NCBI RefSeq assembly: GCF_950295315.1
Contig: NC_080181.1
Span: 36,299,375-36,363,374, forward strand
Direction: 5' to 3'
DNA from: Erinaceus europaeus
Lineage: Eukaryota; Chordata; Mammalia; Eulipotyphla; Erinaceidae
Length of the DNA: 64,000 nucleotides
The notes under the pieces were generated by a model, which was not told the DNA's origin, searched no databases, and saw nothing but the letters and a program-made list of their open reading frames with translations. The translations under genes were made by a program, and so were the position numbers. Each line of letters starts with the position of its first letter. Position 1 is the first letter of the stretch. This document shows positions 50,101-62,471 of this stretch, piece by piece.

Positions 50101-52738
50101 GTGCGAAAAAAAAGCTAAGCGTAATCAAGACAAACCACTTACACCTGTGTGTGAATCTACAAAAAAAAAAAACATGGCACAATCAAGAAAAACCACTTTA
50201 CTTGTGTGCGAATCTCCAAAAAAAAAAAAAAAATTGGCGCAATCAAGAAAAACCACTTGCACCTGTGTGCGAATCTACAACAAAAAAACCAAGGTGTAAA
50301 CAAGAGAAACCAATTGCACCTGTGTGCTAATCTACAAACAACACAAACCAGGGCGCAATCAAGTCAAACCAATTGCAACAGTGTGTGAATCTACAAAAAA
50401 AATCCTAGGAGCAATCAAGAAAAACCACTTGCACCTGTGTGCGAATCTTCAAAAAAAAAAAACATAGGCACAATCAAGACAAACCACTTGAACCTGTGTG
50501 CGAATCTACAACAAAAAAAAAAAAACCAAGGCGCAATCTAGAGAAACCAATTTCACATGTGTGCGAATCTACAAACAACACACACCTGGGCGCAATCAAG
50601 ACAAAACACTTGCACCTGTGTGCGAATCTAAAAAAAAAAAAAAAAAAAAAACCTAGGCACAATCAAGACAAACCACTTGCACCTGTGTGATAATCTAAAA
50701 AAAAAATCCTAGGCGCAATCAAGACAAACCACTTGCACCTGTGTGCGAATCTTAAAAAAAACAATCCTAGGCGCCATCAAGACAAACCACTTGCATCTGT
50801 GTGCGAAAAAAAAAGCTGAGCGTAATCAAGACAAACCACTTACACCTGTGTGTGAATCTACAAAAAAAAACCATGGCGCAATCAAGAAAAACCACTTTAC
50901 CTGTGTGCGAATCTCCAAAAAAAAAAAAAAAAACTAGACGCAATCAAGACAAACCACTTGCACCTGTGTGCGAATCTACAACAAAAAAAAACCTAGGAGT
51001 AATCAAGAGAAACCAATTGCTCCTGTGTGCTAATCTACAAGCAACACAAACAAGGGCGCAATCAAGACAAACCAATGGCACCTGTGTGTGAATCTACAAA
51101 AAAAAAAAACCTAGGCGCAATCAAGAAAAACCACTTGCACCTGTGTGCGAATCTTCAAAAAAAAAAAACATAGGCACAATCAAGACAAACCAATTGAACC
51201 TGTGTGCGAATCTACAACAAAAAAAAACCAAGGCATAATCTAGAGAAACCAATTTCACCTGTGTGCGAATCTTCAACAACACACACCTGGGCGCAATGAA
51301 GACAAACCACTTTCACCTGTGTGCGAATATAACAAATAATATCCTAGGCGCAATCAAGACAAACCAATTGCACCTGTGTGCGAATCTTCAAAAAAAAAAA
51401 AAACCTAGGCACAATCAAGAAAAACCACTTGCATCTGTGTGCGAAAAAAAAAGCTGAGCGTAATCAAGGCAAACCACTTACACCTGTGTGTGAATCTACA
51501 ACAAAAAAAAAAACCAAGGCGCAATCAAGAGAAACCTATTTCACCTGTGTGCGAATCTAAAAACAACACACACCTGGGCACAATCAAGACAAAACACTTG
51601 CACCTGTTTGCGAATCTAAAAAAAAAAAAAAAAACCTAGGCACAATCAAGACAAACCACTTGCACCTCTGTGCGAATCTTCACAAAAAAAAACCTGAGCG
51701 TAATCAGGACAAACCACTTGCACCTGTGTGTGAATCTACAAAAAAAAAAACCAAGGCGCAATCAAGACAAACCACTTGCACCTCTGTGTGAATCTACAAA
51801 AAAAAAAAAAAACCGAGGCGCAATCAAGACAAACCACTTGCACCTGTGTGCGAAAAAAAAGCTCAGCGTAATCAAGACAAACCACTTGCACCTGTGTGCG
51901 AATCTACAACAAAAAAACCAAGGTGTAAACAAGAGAAACCAATTGCACCTGTGTGCTAATCTACAAACAACACAAACCAGGGCGCAATCAAGACAAATCA
52001 ATTGCACCTTTGTGTGAATCTACAAAAAAATCCTAGGAGCAATCAAGACAAACCACTTGCACCTGTGTGCGAATCTTCAAAAAAAAAAAACATAGGCACA
52101 ATCAAGACAAACCACTTGAACCTGTGTGCGAATCTACAACAAAAAAAAAACCAAGGCGCAATCTAGAGAAACCAATTTCACCTGTGTGCGAATCTACAAA
52201 CAACACACACCTGGGCGCAAACAAGACAAAACACTTGCACCTGTGTGCGAATCAAAAAAAAAAGAAAAAAAAACCTAGGCACAATCAAGACAAACAACTT
52301 GCACCTGTGTGAGAATCTAAAAAAAAATCCTAGGTGCAATCAAGACAAACCATTTGCACCTGTGTGCGAATCTTAAAAAAAAAAAATCCTAGGCGCCATC
52401 AAGACAAACCACTTGCACCTGTGTGCGAAAAAAAAGCTGAGCGTAATCAAGACAAACCACTTACACCTGTGTGTGAATCTACAAAAAAAAAAAACCAAGG
52501 CGCAATCAAGACAAACCACTTGCACCTGTGTGCGAATCTTCAAAAAAAAAAATTAGGCACAATCAAGACAAACCACTTGTACCTGTGTGCGAATCTACAA
52601 CAACAACAAAAAAAAAAAAACCAAGGCGCAATCAAGAGAAACCTATTTCACCTGTGTGCGAATCTAAAAACAACACACACCTGGGCACAATCAAGACAAA
52701 ACACTTGCACCTGTGTGCGAATCTAAAAAAAAAAAAAC
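47191..52738 (+). repeat. S-block array with L and D fragments
   Basis: CAGGG or CAAGGG boundaries at 47691, 48269, 49081, 49658, 50349, 51051 and 51978 give units of 578, 812, 577, 691, 702 and 927 bp. The 812 bp unit contains an L-block end (CGAGAAACAACAC near 48661 to AATGCCGC near 48903). The 702 and 927 bp units contain D-type monomers (CTACAAGCAAC near 51037, CTTCAACAACAC near 51271) and an L start (CTTCACAAAA near 51681). AACAAATAATATCC near 51333 is a rare non-A-run tail. A 22-A run lies at 50630-50651. Confidence 0.86.
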
Positions 52739-54605
52739 CTAGGCACAATCAAGACAAACCACTTGCACCTCTGTGCGAATCTTCACAAAAAAAAACCTGA
52801 GCGTAATCAGGACAAACCACTTGCACCTGTGTGTGAATCTACAAAAAAAAAACCAAGGCGCAATCAAGACAATCCACTTGCACCTGTGTGCTAATCTACA
52901 AAAAAAAAAAAAAAACCAAGGCGCAATCAAGACAAACCACTTGCACCTGTGTGCGAATCTACAACAAAAAAACCCAAGGCGTAATCAAGAGAAACCAATA
53001 GCACCTGTGTGCTAATCTACAAACAACACAAACCAGGGCGCAATCAAGACAAACCAATTGCACCTGTGTGTGAATCTACAAAAAAAACCTAGGCGCAATC
53101 AAGAAAAACCACTTGCACCTGTGTGCGAATCTTCAAAAATAAAAACCTAGGAGCAATCAAGAAAAACCACTTGCACCTGCATGCGAATCTTCAAAAAAAA
53201 AAAAAAAACTCGGCACAATCAAGACAAACCAATTGTACCTGTGTACGAATCTAGAAACAACAAACACCTGGGCGCAATCAAGACAAACCCCTTGCACTTC
53301 TATGCGAATCTTCAAAAAAAAAATTCTAGGGGCAATCAAGACAAACCACTTACACCTGTGTGTGAACCTACAAAAAAAAAAAACATAGGCACAAGCAAGA
53401 CAAACCACTTGCACAAGTGTGAGAATCTAAAAAAAAAAATCCTACACGCAATCAAGACAAACCACTTGCACCTGTGTGTGAATCTACAAAAAAAAAAAAA
53501 CCTAGGCGTAATCAAGACAAACCACTTGCACCTCTGTGCGAATCTTCAAAAAAAAAAACCTGACCGTAATCAAAACAAACCACTTGCACCTGTGTGTGAA
53601 TCTACAAAAAAAAACCAAGGCGCAATCAAGACAAACCACTTGCACCTGTGGGCGAATCTTCAAAAAAAAAAAACTCGGAACAATCAAGACAAACCACTTA
53701 CACCTGTGTGCGAATCTAAAAAAAAACAATCTTAGGTGCCATCAAGACAAACCACTTGCATCTGTGTGAATCTAGAAACAACAAACACCTGGGCGCAATC
53801 AAGGCAAACCCCTTGCACTTCTGTGCGAATCTTCAAAAAAAAAATTCTAGGGGCAATCAAGACAAACCACTTACACCTGTGTGTGAATCTACAAAAAATA
53901 CATAGGCAAAAGCAAGACAAACCACTTGCACCTGTGTGTGAATCTACAAAAAAAAAAACCTAGGCGCAATCAAGACAAACCACTTGCACCTGTGTGCGAA
54001 TCTACAAAAGAAAAATCTAGGTTCAATCAAGACAAACCACTTGCACCTGTGTGCGAATCTCCAAAAAAAAAAAAAAAAAACTAGGGGTAATCAAGACAAA
54101 CCACTTGCACCTGTGTGCGAATCTACAAAAAACAAAAAAACTAGCCGCAATCAAGACAAACCACTTGCACCTGTGTGCGAATCTTCAAAATAAAAACATA
54201 AGGCACAATCAACAAAAACCACTTGCACCTGTGTGCGAATCTAAAACAAAAAAACCAAGGCGTAATCAAGACAAACCAATTGCACCTGTGTGTGAATCTA
54301 CAAAAAAAAAACCTAGGCGAAATCAAGACAAACCACTTGCACCTGTGTGCGAATCTAAAAAAAAAATGCTAGGCGCAATAAGGACAAACCACTTGCACCT
54401 GTGTGTGAATCTACCAAAAAAAAACCTAGGCGCAATCAAGACAAACCACTTGCACCTGTGTGCGAATCTAAAAAAAAAAAAATCCTAGGCGCCATCAAGA
54501 CAAACCAATTGCACCTGTGTGCGAATCGAGAAACAACACACACTTGGGCGCAATCAAGACAAACCACTTGCACCTTTATGCGAATCTTCAAAAAAAAAAA
54601 AAAAC
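52739..54605 (+). repeat. L block 12 (copy of L block 11)
   Basis: 1,867 bp against 1,863 bp, with the same missing AATTGGACC section, the same two-base loss (CATCTGTGTGAATC near 53760) and the same early end. The shift between matching landmarks is 7,411-7,418 bp. Confidence 0.92.
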
Positions 54606-57600
54606 CTAGGCACAATCAAGACAAACAACTTGCACCTGTGTGAGAATCTAAAAAAAAAAATCCTAGGTGCAATCAAGAAAAACCATTTGCACCTGTGTGC
54701 GAATCTTAAAAAAAAAAAATCCTAGGCGCCATCAAGACAAACCACTTGCACCTGTGTGCGAAAAAAAAGCTGAGCGTAATCAAGACAAACCACTTGCACC
54801 TGTGTGCGAATCTTAAAAAAAAACAATCCTAGGCGCCATCAAGACAAACCACTTGCACCTGTGTGCGAAAAAAAAGCTAAGCGTAATCAAGACAAACCAC
54901 TTACACCTGTGTGTGAATCTACAAAAAAAAAACATGGCACAATCAAGAAAAACCACTTTACTTGTGTGCGAATCTCCAAAAAAAAAAAAAAATTGGCGCA
55001 ATCAAGAAAAACCACTTGCACCTGTGTGCGAATCTACAACAAAAAAACCAAGGTGTAAACAAGAGAAACCAATTGCACCTGTGTGCTAATCTACAAACAA
55101 CACAAACCAGGGCGCAATCAAGTCAAACCAATTGCACCAGTGTGTGAATCTACAAAAAAAATCCTAGGAGCAATCAAGAAAAACCACTTGCACCTGTGTG
55201 CGAATCTTCAAAAAAAAAAAAACATAGGCACAATCAAGACAAACCACTTGAACCTGTGTGCAAATCTACAACAAAAAAAAAACCAAGGCGCAATCTAGAG
55301 AAACCAATTTCACCTGTGTGCGAATCTACAAACAACACACACCTGGGCGCAATCAAGACAAAACACTTGCACCTGTGTGCGAATCTAAAAAAAAAAAAAA
55401 AAAAACCTAGGCACAATCAAGACAAACCACTTGCACCTGTGTGCGAATCTTAAAAAAAAAAATCCTAGGCGCCATCAAGACAAACCACTTGCACCTGTGT
55501 GCGAAAAAAAAGCTGAGCGTAATCAAGACAAACCACTTAGACCTGTGTGTGAATCTACAAAAAAAAAAAACTAGGCGCAATCAAGACAAACCACTTGCAC
55601 CTGTGTGCGAATCTACAACAAAAAAAACAAGGTGTAAACAAGAGAAACCAATTGCACCTGTGTGCTAATCTACAAACAACACAAACCAGGGCGCAATCAA
55701 GACAAACCAATTGCACCTGTGTGTGAATCTACAAAAAAAATCCTAGGAGCAATCAAGACAAACCACTTGCACCTGTGTGCCAATCTTCAAAAAAAAAATA
55801 GGCACAATCAAGACAAACCACTTGAACCTGTGTGCGAATCTACAACAAAAAAAAACCAAGGCGCAATCTAGAGAAAACAATTTCACCTGTGTGCTAATCT
55901 ACAAACAACACACACCTGGGCGAAATCAAGACAAAACACTTGCACCTGTGTGCGAATCTAAAAAAAAAAAAAAAAAAACCTAGGCACAATCAAGACAAAC
56001 CACTTGCACCTGTGTGAGAATCTAAAAAAAAAAAAATCCTAGGCGCCATCAAGACAAACCAATTGCACCTGTGTGCGAATCGAGAAACAACACACACTTG
56101 GGCGCAATCAAGAGAAACCACTTGCACCTTTATGCGAATCTTCAAAAAAAAAAAAATCTAGGCGCAATCAAGACAAACCACTTGCACCTGTGTGCGAATC
56201 TTAAAAAAAAAACAATCCTAGGCTCCATCAAGACAAACCACTTGCACCTGTGTGTGAAAAAAAAGCTCAGCGTAATCAAGACAAACCACTTACACCTGTG
56301 TGTGAATCTACAAAAAAAAAACAATGCCGCAATCAAGAAAAACCACTTTACCTGTGTGCGAATCTCCAAAAAAAAAAAAAAAAAACTAGGCGCAATCAAG
56401 ACAAACCACTTGCACCTGTGTGCGAATCTACAACAAAAAAACCAAGGTGTAAACAAGAGAAACCAATTGCACCTGTGTGCTAATCTACAAACAACACAAA
56501 CCAGGGCGCAATCAAGACAAATCAATTGCACCTGTGTGTGAATCTACAAAAAAAATCCTAGGAGCAATCAAGACAAACCACTTGCACCTGTGTGCGAATC
56601 TTCAAAAAAAAAAAAACATAGGCACAATCAAGACAAACCACTTGAACCTGTGTGCGAATCTACAACAAAAAAAAACCAAGGCGCAATCTAGAGAAACCAA
56701 TTTCACCTGTGGGCGAATCTACAAACAACACACACCTGGGCACAAACAAGACAAAACACTTGCACCTGTGTGCGAATCAAAAAAAAAAGAAAAAAAAACC
56801 TAGGCACAATCAAGACAAACAACTTGCACCTGTGTGAGAATCTAAAAAAAAAAAAATCCTAGGCGCCATCAAGACAAACCATTTGCACCTGTGTGCGAAT
56901 CTTAAAAGAAAAAATCCTAGGCGCCATCAAGACAAACCACTTGCACCTGTGTGCGAAAAAAAAGCTGAGCGTAATCAAGACAAACCACTTACACCTGTGT
57001 GTGAATCTACAAAAAAAAAAACAAGGTGTAAACAAGAGAAACCAATTGCACCTGTGTGCTAATCTACAAACAACACAAACCAGGGCGCAATCAAGACAAA
57101 CCAATTGCACCTGTGTGTGAATCTACAAAAAAAATCCTAGGAGCAATCAAGACAAACCACTTGCACCTGTGTGCGAATCTTCAAAAAAAAAACATAGGCA
57201 CAATCAAGACAAACCACTTGAACCTTTGTGCGAATCTACAACAAAAAAAAAACCAAGGTGCAATCTAGAGAAAACAATTTCACCTGTGTGCTAATCTACA
57301 AACAACACACACCTGGGCGCAATCAAGACAAAACACTTGCACCTGTGTGTGAATCTAAAAAAAAAAAAAAAAACCTAGGCACAATCAAGACAAACCACTT
57401 GCACCTGTGTGAGAATCTAAAAAAAAAAAATCCTAGGCGCAATCAAGACAAACCACTTGCACCTGTGTGCGAATCTTAAAAAAAAACAATCCTAGGAGCC
57501 ATCAAGACAAACCACTTGCACCTGTGTGCGAAAAAAAAGCTAAGCGTAATCAAGACAAACCACTTACACCTGTGTGTGAATCTACAAAAAAAAAAAACAT

Positions 57601-59053
57601 GGCACAATCAAGAAAAACCACTTTACTTGTGTGCGAATCTCCAAAAAAAAAAAAAAATTGGCGCAATCAAGAAAAACCACTTGCACCTGTGTGCGAATCT
57701 ACAACAAAAAAACCAAGGTGTAAACAAGAGAAACCAATTGCACCTGTGTGCTAATCTACAAACAACACAAACCAGGGCGCAATCAAGTCAAACCAATTGC
57801 AACAGTGTGTGAATCTACAAAAAAAATCCTAGGAGCAATCAAGAAAAACCACTTGCACCTGTGTGCGAATCTTCAAAAAAAAAAAACATAGGCACAATCA
57901 AGACAAACCACTTGAACCTGTGTGCGAATCTACAACAACAAAAAAAAACCAAGGCGCAATCTAGAGAAACCAATTTCACATGTGTGCGAATCTACAAACA
58001 ACACACACCTGGGCGCAATCAAGACAAAACACTTGCACCTGTGTGCGAATCTAAAAAAAAAAAAAAAAAAAAAAACCTAGGCACAATCAAGACAAACCAC
58101 TTGCACCTGTGTGATAATCTAAAAAAAAAATCCTAGGCGCAATCAAGACAAACCACTTGCACCTGTGTGCGAATCTTAAAAAAAACAATCCTAGGCGCCA
58201 TCAAGACAAACCACTTGCATCTGTGTGCGAAAAAAAAAGCTGAGCGTAATCAAGACAAACCACTTACACCTGTGTGTGAATCTACAAAAAAAAAACCATG
58301 GCGCAATCAAGAAAAACCACTTTACCTGTGTGCGAATCTCCAAAAAAAAAAAAAACTAGACGCAATCAAGACAAACCACTTGCACCTGTGTGCGAATCTA
58401 CAACAAAAAAAAACCTAGGAGTAATCAAGAGAAACCAATTGCACCTGTGTGCTAATCTACAAGCAACACAAACAAGGGCGCAATCAAGACAAACCAATGG
58501 CACCTGTGTGTGAATCTACAAAAAAAAAACCTAGGCGCAATCAAGAAAAACCACTTGCACCTGTGTGCGAATCTTCAAAAAAAAAAAAACATAGGCACAA
58601 TCAAGACAAACCAATTGAACCTGTGTGCGAATCTACAACAAAAAAAAACCAAGGCATAATCTAGAGAAACCAATTTCACCTGTGTGCGAATCTTCAACAA
58701 CACACACCTGGGCGCAATGAAGACAAACCACTTTCACCTGTGTGCGAATATAACAAATAATATCCTAGGCGCAATCAAGACAAACCAATTGCACCTGTGT
58801 GCGAATCTTCAAAAAAAAAAAAACCTAGGCACAATCAAGAAAAACCACTTGCATCTGTGTGCGAAAAAAAAAGCTGAGCGTAATCAAGGCAAACCACTTA
58901 CACCTGTGTGTGAATCTACAACAAAAAAAAAACCAAGGCGCAATCAAGAGAAACCTATTTCACCTGTGTGCGAATCTAAAAACAACACACACCTGGGCAC
59001 AATCAAGACAAAACACTTGCACCTGTTTGCGAATCTAAAAAAAAAAAAAAAAC
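54606..59053 (+). repeat. S-block array (copy of the array at 47191)
   Basis: Boundaries at 55108, 55687, 56502, 57081, 57773 and 58472 give units of 579, 815, 579, 692 and 699 bp, the same series as 47691-51051. The 815 bp unit again holds the L-block end (CGAGAAACAACAC near 56081 to AATGCCGC near 56332). AACAAATAATATCC recurs near 58754. A 23-A run is at 58053-58075. One monomer near 56858 has CTAGGCGCCATC where the older copy near 49437 has CTAGGTGCAATC. Confidence 0.9.
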
Positions 59054-60909
59054 CTAGGCACAATCAAGACAAACCACTTGCACCTCTGTGCGAATCTTCA
59101 CAAAAAAAAACCTGAGCGTAATCAGGACAAACCACTTGCACCTGTGTGTGAATCTACAAAAAAAAAAACCAAGGCGCAATCAAGACAAACCACTTGCACC
59201 TGTGTGTGAATCTACAAAAAAAAAAAAAAAACCGAGGCGCAATCAAGACAAACCACTTGCACCTGTGTGCGAATCTACAACAAAAAAACCAAGGCGTAAT
59301 CAAGAGAAACCAATAGCACCTGTGTGCTAATCTACAAACAACACAAACCAGGGTGCAATCAAGACAAACCAATTGCACCTGTGTGTGAATCTACAAAAAA
59401 AACCTAGGCGCAATCAAGAAAAAACACTTGCACCTGTGTGCGAATCTTCAAAAAAAAAACCTAAGAGCAATCAAGAAAAACCACTTGCACCTGCGTGCGA
59501 ATCTTCAAAAAAAAAAAAAAAAACTCGGCACAATCAAGACAAACCAATTGTACCTGTGTACGAATCTAGAAACAACAAACACCTGGGCGCAATCAAGACA
59601 AACCCCTTGCACTTCTATGCGAATCTTCAAAAAAAAAATTCTAGGGGCAATCAAGACAAACCACTTACACCTGTGTGTGAACCTACAAAAAAAAAACATA
59701 GGCACAAGCAAGACAAACCACTTGCACAAGTGTGAGAATCTAAAAAAAAAATCCTACACGCAATCAAGACAAACCACTTGCACCTGTGTGTGAATCCACA
59801 AAAAAAAAAAAAGCTAGGCGTAATCAAGACAAACCACTTGCACCTCTGTGCGAATCTTCAAAAAAAAAACCTGACCGTAATCAAAACAAACCACTTGCAC
59901 CTGTGTGTGAATCTACAAAAAAAAACCAAGGCGCAATCAAGACAAACCACTTGCACCTGTGTGCGAATCTACAAAAGAAAAATCTAGGTGCAATCAAGAC
60001 AAACCACTTGCACCTGTGTGCGAATCTCCAAAAAAAAAAAAAAAAACTAGGGGTAATCAAGACAAACCACTTGCACCTGTGTGCGAATCTACAAAAAACA
60101 AAAAAACTAGCCGCAATCAAGACAAACCACTTGCACCTGTGTGCGAATCTTCAAAATAAAAACATAAGGCACAATCAACAAAAACCACTTGCACCTGTGT
60201 GCGAATCTAAAACAAAAAAACCAAGGTGTAATCAAGACAAACCAATTGCACCTGTGTGTGAATCTACAAAAAAAAAACCTAGGCGAAATCAAGACAAACC
60301 ACTTGCACCTGTGTGCGAATCTAAAAAAAAAATGCTAGGCGCAATAAGGACAAACCACTTGCACCTGTGTGTGAATCTACCATAAAAAACCTAGGCGCAA
60401 TCAAGACAAACCACTTGCACCTGTGTGCGAATCTAAAAAAAAAAAAAATCCTAGGCGCCATCAAGACAAACCAATTGCACCTGTGTGCGAATCTAGAAAC
60501 AACACACACTTGGGCGCAATCAAGACAAACCACTTGCACCTTTATGAGAATCTTCAAAAAAAAAAAAAACCTAGGCGCAATCAAGACAAACCACTTGCAC
60601 CTGTGTGCGAATCTTAAAAAAAAAACAATCCTAGGCTCCATCAAGACAAACCACTTGCACCTGTGTGCGAAAAAAAAGCTCAGCGTAATCAAGACAAACC
60701 ACTTACACCTGTGTGTGAATCTACAAAAAAAAAACAATGCCGCAATCAAGAAAAACCACTTTACCTGTGTGCGAATCTCCAAAAAAAAAAAAACTAGGCG
60801 CAATCAAGACAAACCACTTGCACCTGTGTGCGAATCTACAACAAAAAAACCAAGGTGTAAACAAGAGAAACCAATTGCACCTGTGTGCTAATCTACAAAC
60901 AACACAAAC
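59054..60909 (+). repeat. L block 13 (middle deletion of about 570 bp)
   Basis: After CTGACCG near 59872 the AAAAGAAAAATCTAGG monomer follows at about 59974 (about 102 bp against about 668 bp in L block 9). The AATTGGACC monomer and all of sub-block q are therefore missing. The rest is complete to AAGGTGTAAAC near 60853. Private changes include GAATCCAC near 59794, CTACCATAAAAAACC near 60379, GAATCTAGAAACAACAC near 60490 (CGAG in other copies) and TTTATGAGAATC near 60541. Confidence 0.9.
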
Positions 60910-62471
60910 CAGGGCGCAATCAAGACAAATCAATTGCACCTGTGTGTGAATCTACAAAAAAAATCCTAGGAGCAATCAATACAAACCACTTGCACCTGTG
61001 TGCGAATCTTCAAAAAAAAACATAGGCACAATCAAGACAAACCACTTGAATCTGTGTCCGAATCTACAACAAAAAAAAACCAAGGCGCAATCTAGAGAAA
61101 ACAATTTCACCTGTGTGCTAATCTACAAACAACACACACCTGGGCGAAATCAAGACAAAACACTTGCACCTGTGTGCGAATCTAAAAAAAAAAAAAAAAA
61201 ACCTAGGCACAATCAAGACAAACCACTTGCACCTGTGTGAGAATCTAAAAAAAAAAAAAATCCTAGGCGCCATCAAGACAAACCAATAGCACCTGTGTGC
61301 GAATCGAGAAACAACACACACTTGGGCGCAATCAAGAGAAACCACTTGCACCTTTATGCGAATCTTCAAAAAAAAAAAAATCTAGGCGCAATCAAGACAA
61401 ACCACTTGCACCTGTGTGCGAATCTTAAAAAAAAAACAATCCTAGGCTCCATCAAGACAAACCACTTGCACCTGTGTGCGAAAAAAAGCTCAGCGTAATC
61501 AAGACAAACCACTTACACCTGTGTGTGAATCTACAAAAAAAAACAATGCCGCAATCAAGAAAAACCACTTTACCTGTGTGCGAATCTCCAAAAAAAAAAA
61601 AAAAAGTAGGCGCAATCAAGACAAACCACTTGCACCTGTGTGCGAATCTACAACAAAAAAACCAAGGTGTAAACAAGAGAAACCAATTGCACCTGTGTGC
61701 TAATCTACAAACAACACAAACCAGGGCGCAATCAAGACAAATCAATTGCACCTGTGTGTGAATCTACAAAAAAAATCCTAGGAGCAATCAAGACAAACCA
61801 CTTGCACCTGTGTGCGAATCTTCAAAAAAAAAAAACATAGGCACAATCAAGACAAACCACTTGAACCTGTGTGCGAATCTACAACAAAAAAAAACCAAGG
61901 CGCAATCTAGAGAAACCAATTTCACCTGTGGGCGAATCTACAAACAACACACACCTGGGCACAAACAAGACAAAACACTTGCACCTGTGTGCGAATCAAA
62001 AAAAAAAGAAAAAAAAACCTAGGCACAATCAAGACAAACAACTTGCACCTGTGTGAGAATCTAAAAAAAAAAAAATCCTAGGTGCAATCAAGACAAACCA
62101 TTTGCACCTGTGTGCGAATCTTAAAAGAAAAAATCCTAGGCGCCATCAAGACAAACCACTTGCACCTGTGTGCGAAAAAAAAGCTGAGCGTAATCAAGAC
62201 AAACCACTTACACCTGTGTGTGAATCTACAAAAAAAAAAAACAAGGTGTAAACAAGAGAAACCAATTGCACCTGTGTGCTAATCTACAAACAACACAAAC
62301 CAGGGCGCAATCAAGACAAACCAATTGCACCTGTGTGTGAATCTACAAAAAAAATCCTAGGAGCAATCAAGACAAACCACTTGCACCTGTGTGCGAATCT
62401 TCAAAAAAAAACCTGAGCATAATCAAGACAAACCACTTGCAACTGTGTGTGAATCTACAAAAAAAAAAAAC
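60910..62471 (+). repeat. S blocks (812 and 579 bp) and a short D fragment
   Basis: Boundaries at 60910, 61722 and 62301 reproduce the 815 and 579 bp pair at 55687-57081, with the rare CTGGGCGAAATC near 61141 shared with about 55918 and 48501. After about 62400 the sequence switches to a CTGAGCATAATC plus TTGCAACTG monomer pair of D type and then enters an L block in its middle. Private changes include CAATACAAACC near 60978 and GTGTCCGAATC near 61055. Confidence 0.86.

Larger units (their letters stand above)
44464..59275 (+). repeat. Tandem duplication, 7.4 kb unit x 2
   Basis: Copy 1 is about 44464-51870 and copy 2 about 51875-59275. Twelve matched landmarks give shifts between 7,411 and 7,424 bp. 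Rare changes shared by both copies include CACCTTTGTGTG (44597, 52008), CATCTGTGTGAATC (46341, 53760), CTGGGCGAAATC (48501, 55918), AACAAATAATATCC (51333, 58754) and ACCGAGGCGC (51812, 59231). The unit contains one L block and an S-block array. Confidence 0.93.

Noticed and set aside
44464..59275. The 7.4 kb duplication as an assembly artefact
   Set aside because: The two copies differ by several substitutions as well as A-run lengths (for example CTAGGTGCAATC near 49437 against CTAGGCGCCATC near 56858), so they are not one read stretch counted twice. Read-level confirmation is not possible here.
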